64,000 nucleotides of DNA from Aequorivita todarodis (GTDB taxonomy: Bacteria > Bacteroidota > Bacteroidia > Flavobacteriales > Flavobacteriaceae), in assembly GCF_028561335.1 (NCBI RefSeq), contig NZ_JAQQTG010000016.1, forward strand, positions 5,704-69,703, in the 5' to 3' direction. Made by a program: the position numbers and the translations under genes. This document shows, piece after piece, positions 59,240 to 64,000 of this stretch (the first letter of the stretch is position 1; each line of letters opens with the position of its first letter). The notes beneath the pieces are model-generated. The model made no database searches. It was not told the origin of the DNA and worked only from the letters and a program-made list of their open reading frames with translations.

Positions 59240-60268
59240 TTATTTTAGCGATTTTCGGTACTCGGTGGGCGTAACGCCTTTGTGTTTTTTGAAAGTAGCG
59301 TAAAAATTGGACTTGGAACTAAAGCCCACCTCATTGGCAATTCCAAGCAGGGAAAAGTTGGAATAGTTGGCATCGTCCATTCTTTCCAAAAAAGCCTCCA
59401 CGCGGTAGCTATTCACAAAATCCTGAAAATTGGTATTCATGTGGGTATTCAAAATTTCAGAGATGTACTGCTTCGGAATTTGCAACTGTTCGGCCAAAGA
59501 AGTCAGGGAGAGCTTGCTGTCCATAAAGCCCTTTTCTTCTTCCATAAAAGCCGTGATTTTTTTCGTATAATTTTCAACCAAATCTTCCTTTAGCCCCGAC
59601 GTCCGATACTTTTTTACTTTGGCGAAAGGAACTATTTCTGAAGGTGACACTACCAGTTTCCAAGCCATAAAATAGAAAAGAAAAGCAATGATTATAAGGG
59701 TGAACGCATTGTTTTCGGGATTGCTGAAATACGGAATCTGCCCAATATTGAACCATCCCAAAATTTCATTTGCCAAAGACAGCCCCATAAGAAGGGCCAA
59801 AGGAAAAATAAAGAACGCCATCCATTTCTTCCTATCGGATTTTAGGATAGCCCAAATGGTAAACAGCAAGTACGACAGAAAGCTTAATTCTACCAAAAGC
59901 TCTATTATTTCAACAAGCATGATATCTTCAGCGGCGTTGTATTTCTCGTAAAGTTCAATGATGAAATACAGCAGATTGGGCAAAAAGAAGAGCAGATGTC
60001 GGGGTTTAAAAACTTCGCGTTGGGAAACGAAATACATTACAAACAGCAGCAGAAAAGTGATAAACAATGAAGAGTCAAAAAAGAACCAATCTACTTTTTC
60101 CTCGAAAAACCCGTTGTCGTCATCGCCAATAATATAAAATATAATGGACGCAATACTTCCAATGAGCAACCAAAAAGTGGGTTTTTGGTATTTTTCCCTG
60201 TTGGCCATCAAAGCAACGATAAGGAAAACCCCTTGCAATAAGATGATTATTTGAAGTATTTTCAGCAT
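59240..60268 (-). CDS. AraC-family regulator with N-terminal membrane domain
   Basis: 342 residues. The first ~210 contain about seven hydrophobic helices (LQIIILLQGVFLIVALM, ITFLLLFVMYFVS, FFLPNLLYFIIELYEK, LSYLLFTIWAILK, FFIFPLALLMGLSLANE, TLIIIAFLFYFMAWKLVV). After a linker, the C-terminal AraC domain has LTSLAEQLQIPKQYISEILN and IANEVGFSSKSNFYATFKKH. It is a membrane-embedded one-component regulator common in Bacteroidota. It stands between the epimerase gene (30 bp) and the LtaS-type gene (102 bp) and may control the block. Confidence 0.88.
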   Translation of the reverse strand: MLKILQIIILLQGVFLIVALMANREKYQKPTFWLLIGSIASIIFYIIGDDDNGFFEEKVDWFFFDSSLFITFLLLFVMYFVSQREVFKPRHLLFFLPNLLYFIIELYEKYNAAEDIMLVEIIELLVELSFLSYLLFTIWAILKSDRKKWMAFFIFPLALLMGLSLANEILGWFNIGQIPYFSNPENNAFTLIIIAFLFYFMAWKLVVSPSEIVPFAKVKKYRTSGLKEDLVENYTKKITAFMEEEKGFMDSKLSLTSLAEQLQIPKQYISEILNTHMNTNFQDFVNSYRVEAFLERMDDANYSNFSLLGIANEVGFSSKSNFYATFKKHKGVTPTEYRKSLK

Positions 60269-60297
60269 TTAATAACGGAAAAGGATGAAGCCCGAAG

Positions 60298-61236
60298 TTA
60301 AAAATTATTTTTAAACCATTCGGTCTGCGCCTCCAATCCCGCTTTTAGCGTAGTCTGTGGGTTATAGTTCAATAATTTTCTGGCCTTGTCGATATTTGCT
60401 TTGGTCCGCGATTGGTCGCCAGCGCGGGGCGGTTTCCTTTCGGTTGCAATTTTTGTTTTGAGTATTTCCTCCACCGTTGCAATGCCCTGTGCCGTGGTGC
60501 TTTCGGTTTCGGTGCCGAGGTTGAAAATTTCTCCGTTGCAAATTTTTTCCTTTCCAAAAACACTCACAATTCCGTCAACAATATCCTGCACGTACGTAAA
60601 ACTGCGCAAATGCTTTTCGCTGCCTTCAAAAAGTGGAAACGGTTTGTTGTTCAAACCGCAGTCTATCAGTCGGGTGTACAATTTATCAGGCCTTTCACGC
60701 GGGCCGTAAACGGAAAAGAGCCGAAAGGACGTTCCCTGCAATTTCTGTTCACGGGTTTTTGCCAGTACCAATTGCTCTGCGGCGAGCTTGGTAACGCCGT
60801 ACCACGAAGCAGGTTTTGGTGGAACGCTTTCAGGGAAAGTAGCCTCCAAACCGTAAATTGAAGAAGTGGCAATGTTTACAAAAAATGGTCGCTTAGGAAG
60901 CTTTTCAGCAAACTCAAGCAAACGCTGCGTTGCCAAAATATTATTGCTGAAATAATCCTCAAAAGTAGATTTATCCGAGATTCCGGGATGGGCGGCAAAG
61001 TGGAAAATATAGTCGAGGTCGTTTGGAAGTTTATCGGCCAAATTATCCGTTCGCAAATCCAAATGATATACTTCAATGTTTTTTTCGCTCAGCGCCTTCG
61101 CGTTCAGCTTCTTCAGCTCAAGATCGTAATAGGGCGAAAAATTATCGATACCGATTACCTCGTGCCCCAGTTTCTTCAATCTTTCCGCAGTGTGCGAGCC
61201 GATGAAACCAGCCGCGCCCGTAACAAGTACTTTCAT
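60298..61236 (-). CDS. NAD-dependent epimerase/dehydratase (UDP-glucuronate epimerase-like)
   Basis: 312 residues from the ATG at 61236; the 14-residue longer version begins with TTG. The Rossmann start VTGAAGFIGSHTAERLKKLG, then DNFSPYYDLELKKLNA, and the catalytic YGVTK segment in ASWYGVTKLAAEQ place it in the extended SDR family, near UDP-glucuronate 4-epimerases. FNLGTETESTTAQGIATVEE is the C-terminal substrate-side part. It would interconvert UDP-sugars for surface glycans, possibly for the glycosyltransferase operon divergent from it. The last 140 bp of this gene are repeated downstream at 55297 as a remnant. Confidence 0.88.
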   Translation of the reverse strand: MKVLVTGAAGFIGSHTAERLKKLGHEVIGIDNFSPYYDLELKKLNAKALSEKNIEVYHLDLRTDNLADKLPNDLDYIFHFAAHPGISDKSTFEDYFSNNILATQRLLEFAEKLPKRPFFVNIATSSIYGLEATFPESVPPKPASWYGVTKLAAEQLVLAKTREQKLQGTSFRLFSVYGPRERPDKLYTRLIDCGLNNKPFPLFEGSEKHLRSFTYVQDIVDGIVSVFGKEKICNGEIFNLGTETESTTAQGIATVEEILKTKIATERKPPRAGDQSRTKANIDKARKLLNYNPQTTLKAGLEAQTEWFKNNF

Positions 61237-61353
61237 AAAATCTGTTTCAGTTGCAAAAATAGCATCTTTTTTAGGCAATCACTTTTATTATTATGAATTA
61301 TCCGAAATACACACATAAACTTTTAAACCTATAAACTTCTAAACTAAAAAAAT

Positions 61354-61361
61354 TACTTTTG
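61354..61361 (+). promoter_or_regulatory. Candidate -7 element of the GT2 operon
   Basis: TACTTTTG, identical to the -7 box of the DUF2795 gene and in the same AAAAATTACTTTTGCAGAAA context, 23 bp before the ATG. No clear TTG at -33. Confidence 0.5.
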
Positions 61362-61384
61362 CAGAAACCTTTTCAAAAACCTCA

Positions 61385-62095
61385 ATGTACGAATTCACCA
61401 TAATTGTGCCCGTTTACAACGAAGAAGAAAACCTGCAACGGGTGGAAAAGGAATTACTCGCATACACTAAAATCGCGACTAAAAAGACTTCCATTCTTTT
61501 TGTAAACGATGGTTCCAAGGACAACAGCCAAGCGCTGATTGAAGACATCTGCAACCGAAACGAAGCTTTTCATTTCATTTCGTTTAAGGAAAATCGTGGC
61601 CTCAGCGCTGCCATAAAAGCGGGTTTTGATTATGCTGAAAGTCCGCTGGTGGGTTATATTGACAGCGATTTGCAAACAGACCCGAAAGATTTCAACCTGT
61701 TGCTAAAACACATCGGCGAATACGATTTGGTAACGGGCGTCCGCGCTGATAGAAAGGACAAGTTTGTAAAAAATATGTCGTCCAAAATTGCGAACGGTAT
61801 CCGTCGCGCCTTTACCCACGACGGCATGGACGATACGGGCTGCCCCCTAAAGGTGATAAAGACCGATTACGCAAAACGCATCCCAATGTTTAAAGGGCTT
61901 CACCGGTTTCTGCCTGCGATGATTCTTTTGCAAAACGGCAAAATAGTACAGATTCCCGTAAAGCATTTTCCGCGAATGGCCGGCACAGCGAAATTTGGAC
62001 TTTGGAACCGATTGTTGGGCCCTTTGATGGACTGTTTCGCCTATCTTTGGATGAAGAAAAAATACATCAACTACGAGATTAAAAGCAAGGGATGA
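61385..62095 (+). CDS. Glycosyltransferase family 2 (polyprenyl-phosphate sugar synthase type)
   Basis: 236 residues. TIIVPVYNEEENLQRVEKEL at the start, LFVNDGSKDNSQALIE, GLSAAIKAGFDYAESPLVG and YIDSDLQTDPKDF (DxD metal site) form the GT-A core of DPM1/ArnC-like enzymes. Later DDTGCPLKVIKTDYAKRIPM and VKHFPRMAGTAKFGLWNR are typical. The C-terminal membrane helices of ArnC/GtrB are absent; an amphipathic end (MDCFAYLWMKKKYINYE) may bind the membrane. It makes undecaprenyl-phosphate-linked sugar from a nucleotide sugar. The stop overlaps the next start (ATGA). Confidence 0.9.
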   Translation: MYEFTIIVPVYNEEENLQRVEKELLAYTKIATKKTSILFVNDGSKDNSQALIEDICNRNEAFHFISFKENRGLSAAIKAGFDYAESPLVGYIDSDLQTDPKDFNLLLKHIGEYDLVTGVRADRKDKFVKNMSSKIANGIRRAFTHDGMDDTGCPLKVIKTDYAKRIPMFKGLHRFLPAMILLQNGKIVQIPVKHFPRMAGTAKFGLWNRLLGPLMDCFAYLWMKKKYINYEIKSKG

Positions 62096-62724
62096 GCAAC
62101 TGGATTGTGTACGGCATTGGCTTTTTGGCACAAATCCTTTTCAGCGGAAGGCTTGTCGTGCAATGGATCCTTTCCGAAAAAAGCAAACGCATCATTACTC
62201 CCTCTGCTTTTTGGAAACTGAGCCTGCTCGCTTCTTTTTTGCTTTTTGTGTATGGGCATTTACGCGACGATTTCGCCATTATGCTCGGGCAAGCGCTTAC
62301 GTATTATATCTACATCAGAAATTTACAGTTGCAGGGCGAATGGCAGAAATCGCCAAAATGGTTGCGAGTTTTCCTGTTTATTTTTCCAATTTTGATAGTT
62401 GTTTACGCTTACAACAATGGCGAATACGACATCGAGAAGCTTTTCAATAATGAAGACATTCCGCTGTGGCTGTTACTTTTGGGGATAATTTCACAAATAC
62501 TTTTTACCCTTCGTTTTGTTTATCAATGGATAGTTTCCGAAAAAACAAAAACCTCGCAATTGCCCGTGGGCTTTTGGCGGATGAGCGTTTTGGGAGCTTC
62601 GCTGATTTTAACCTATGCCATTTTCAGAAAAGACCCCGTGCTTTTTGTGGGCCATATAGCAGGCCTGATTATTTATGTGAGAAATATTTTTATTTGGAAA
62701 AAACAGGCACGTTATGAAATTTGA
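62092..62724 (+). CDS. Membrane protein with two LAB_N domains
   Basis: 210 residues, six or so hydrophobic segments in two tandem copies of the lipid-A-disaccharide-synthase N-terminal domain. Copy 1 has FLAQILFSGRLVVQWILSEK, FWKLSLLASFLLFVYG and GQALTYYIYIRNL; copy 2 has IISQILFTLRFVYQWIVSEK, FWRMSVLGASLILTYA and GHIAGLIIYVRNI. Such stand-alone LAB_N proteins usually lie between a GT2 and an ArnT-like gene, as here, and may help present or flip the lipid-linked sugar. The start shares bases with the GT2 stop, and the gene overlaps the next by 11 bp. Confidence 0.87.
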   Translation: MSNWIVYGIGFLAQILFSGRLVVQWILSEKSKRIITPSAFWKLSLLASFLLFVYGHLRDDFAIMLGQALTYYIYIRNLQLQGEWQKSPKWLRVFLFIFPILIVVYAYNNGEYDIEKLFNNEDIPLWLLLLGIISQILFTLRFVYQWIVSEKTKTSQLPVGFWRMSVLGASLILTYAIFRKDPVLFVGHIAGLIIYVRNIFIWKKQARYEI

Positions 62725-64000
62725 AAGGAACTATCTACTACTTCTTTTGCTCACCTGCGCCGCTATTTTCTTCGTGAATTTAAATTCGCTGCCGGTAAAT
62801 ATTATGGAAGCGCGAAACTTCATCACTGCCCGCGAAATGCTGAATGACGGCCATTGGCTACTCACAACCATCAACGGCGAACCGCGTTACCAAAAACCCC
62901 CGCTTCCCACTTGGCTTACTGCTTTCTCCGCGGCGATTTTCGGAATAAAATCGGTTTGGGCTTTGCGGCTGCCAGCGGCGATTATGACGCTTTTTCTCGT
63001 GCTGTTTTCGTATAAACTCGCCAAAAAACTTACTTCGGAAAAGTTATATGCTTTTATAAGTTCGCTGATAATGGCGACCTCCTTTTACATCGTTGCCTCC
63101 GCCCGCGATGGGCAGTGGGATATTTACACCCACGGGTTTATGGCGATCTGTATTTATCTGCTTTACTTATTTTTCACAAAAGAAACCCACAAATACCGAA
63201 ACGCACTTTTAGCGGGACTCTTTTTTGGCTGTTCGTTTTTGAGCAAAGGCCCAGTATCGCTCTACGCCCTGCTCCTGCCCTTTTTGATTGCCTTCGGAAT
63301 TGTTTACAAATACAGAAATTTTAAAACGCGTTGGTTGCCACTCCTTGCCTTTTTTTCCGTGGCTTTTGTGGTTTCGTCTTGGTGGCATTGGTACACGCTG
63401 ACCTTTGATCCGGCCGCGGCAGAAATTACCAAAAAGGAAACCACCAACTGGATAAGCTACGAAACAAAACCGTTTTACTATTACTGGAGCTTTTTTACAC
63501 AGAGCGGCGTTTGGACCATTCCCGCATTTATAGCCCTGCTCTACCCCTATTTAAAAAATCGTGTTTTCAATAAAAAGGCATATCTGTTTACCTTTCTTTG
63601 GACGATGCTTTCGGTGATTTTACTTTCCCTGATTCCCGAAAAAAAATCGCGCTATCTATTGCCAGTCTTAATTCCGATGGCGCTGAACACAGGGTTTTAT
63701 ATTGAATATCTTTTCCGAAGATTTAAAGAGTTGAAAGATAATCGCGAAACGATTCCAGTCTATTTCAACTTCGGTTTAATTGCCTTTATAGGAATTGCCT
63801 TTCCCGTTGGCGGCTATATTTTTCTGAAGGACGGAATTGCGGGAAACTGGGTTTGGTTCGTGCTGCTTTCCCTCGCTTTGTTTTCCATCGGAATTTTTAT
63901 GTTCCGAAACCTTTTCCGAAGAAAAATTGCAACCGTTTTTTATTTAACCATTGCTTTTATTGTTGCCGTAATTTGGTTCGGCCTACCGCTGAGCAAGGCC
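62714..64000 (+). CDS. ArnT-like glycosyltransferase family 39 (partial, cut at right edge)
   Basis: The ATG at 62714 opens a frame that runs to the window end (429 codons visible). The N-terminus has one helix (LLLLLLTCAAIFFVNL), then the periplasmic loop VNIMEARNFITAREML with the catalytic-type Glu-Ala-Arg, and YQKPPLPTWLTAF, as in PMT/ArnT enzymes. Many further membrane helices follow (ALRLPAAIMTLFLVLF, LLAGLFFGCSFLSKGP, LLPFLIAFGIVYKY and others). It would move a sugar from a polyprenyl phosphate, made by the GT2 two genes upstream, onto a lipid or glycan at the periplasmic face. The acceptor (lipid A, O-glycan or protein) is unknown. Confidence 0.87.
   Translation, partial: MKFERNYLLLLLLTCAAIFFVNLNSLPVNIMEARNFITAREMLNDGHWLLTTINGEPRYQKPPLPTWLTAFSAAIFGIKSVWALRLPAAIMTLFLVLFSYKLAKKLTSEKLYAFISSLIMATSFYIVASARDGQWDIYTHGFMAICIYLLYLFFTKETHKYRNALLAGLFFGCSFLSKGPVSLYALLLPFLIAFGIVYKYRNFKTRWLPLLAFFSVAFVVSSWWHWYTLTFDPAAAEITKKETTNWISYETKPFYYYWSFFTQSGVWTIPAFIALLYPYLKNRVFNKKAYLFTFLWTMLSVILLSLIPEKKSRYLLPVLIPMALNTGFYIEYLFRRFKELKDNRETIPVYFNFGLIAFIGIAFPVGGYIFLKDGIAGNWVWFVLLSLALFSIGIFMFRNLFRRKIATVFYLTIAFIVAVIWFGLPLSKA

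Overview
The window looks like chromosomal DNA from a marine-type member of the Flavobacteriia (Bacteroidota); the genus cannot be fixed from sequence alone. Four secreted proteins end in type IX secretion (T9SS) C-terminal sorting domains. Promoter-like sites follow the Bacteroidota pattern TTG-N18..21-TANNTTTG, Shine-Dalgarno sequences are not evident, and FISUMP, DUF2795, DUF4199 and HAF-repeat proteins are present. No rRNA, tRNA, IS transposase or CRISPR array was seen.

Region 1 (1-18.4 kb, all minus strand) is a surface-polysaccharide locus. In transcription order it holds wza, wzc (BY-kinase), a palindromic repeat array with an embedded DUF559 nuclease gene, a UDP-HexNAc dehydrogenase and a C4-epimerase (a TviB/TviC-type pair), three small secreted proteins, a Wzm/Wzt-type ABC exporter, a sulfotransferase, a radical SAM/pyruvyltransferase fusion, a methyltransferase and a glycosyltransferase cut by the left edge. 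The first ~5.87 kb is clearly AT-rich. The composition change falls inside wzt, between the ATPase core and the substrate-specific C-terminal domain.

Region 2 (18.5-27.5 kb, plus strand) is mostly housekeeping: an ABC-F ATPase, an O-methyltransferase, a LolD/MacB-type ATPase, a 58-aa membrane peptide, cobalamin adenosyltransferase, a DUF2795 protein and secA.

Region 3 (27.5-34.5 kb) has a Reg_prop/Y_Y_Y sensor histidine kinase and a NarL-type response regulator. Between them lie two exported-protein genes whose promoters share the same palindrome at the same distance from the core promoter elements. A DUF4199 membrane protein follows.

Region 4 (34.7-45.6 kb) has a DUF1579 lipoprotein and then a duplicated three-gene cassette: a membrane TPR-AraC regulator, a membrane TPR partner and a T9SS-secreted propeller/HAF protein. 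Both secreted genes carry the same upstream element with identical spacing.

Region 5 (45.6-50.8 kb) holds an ECF sigma / anti-sigma-like / coiled-coil operon, a DUF2383 protein, Ohr and MeaB. MeaB probably works with the adenosyltransferase on B12-dependent methylmalonyl-CoA mutase, which is not in the window.

Region 6 (50.8-64 kb) has a 1465-aa repeat surface protein, then a minus-strand block (DUF347 membrane protein, lipid kinase, LtaS-type phosphoglycerol transferase, AraC regulator, UDP-sugar epimerase). This block is bracketed by a 140-bp direct repeat of the epimerase 3' end. A plus-strand operon for lipid-linked sugar transfer (GT2, LAB_N, ArnT-type GT39) closes the window.

Intergenic DNA is unusually rich in palindromic elements and in 7-8-bp tandem repeats of many different sequences.
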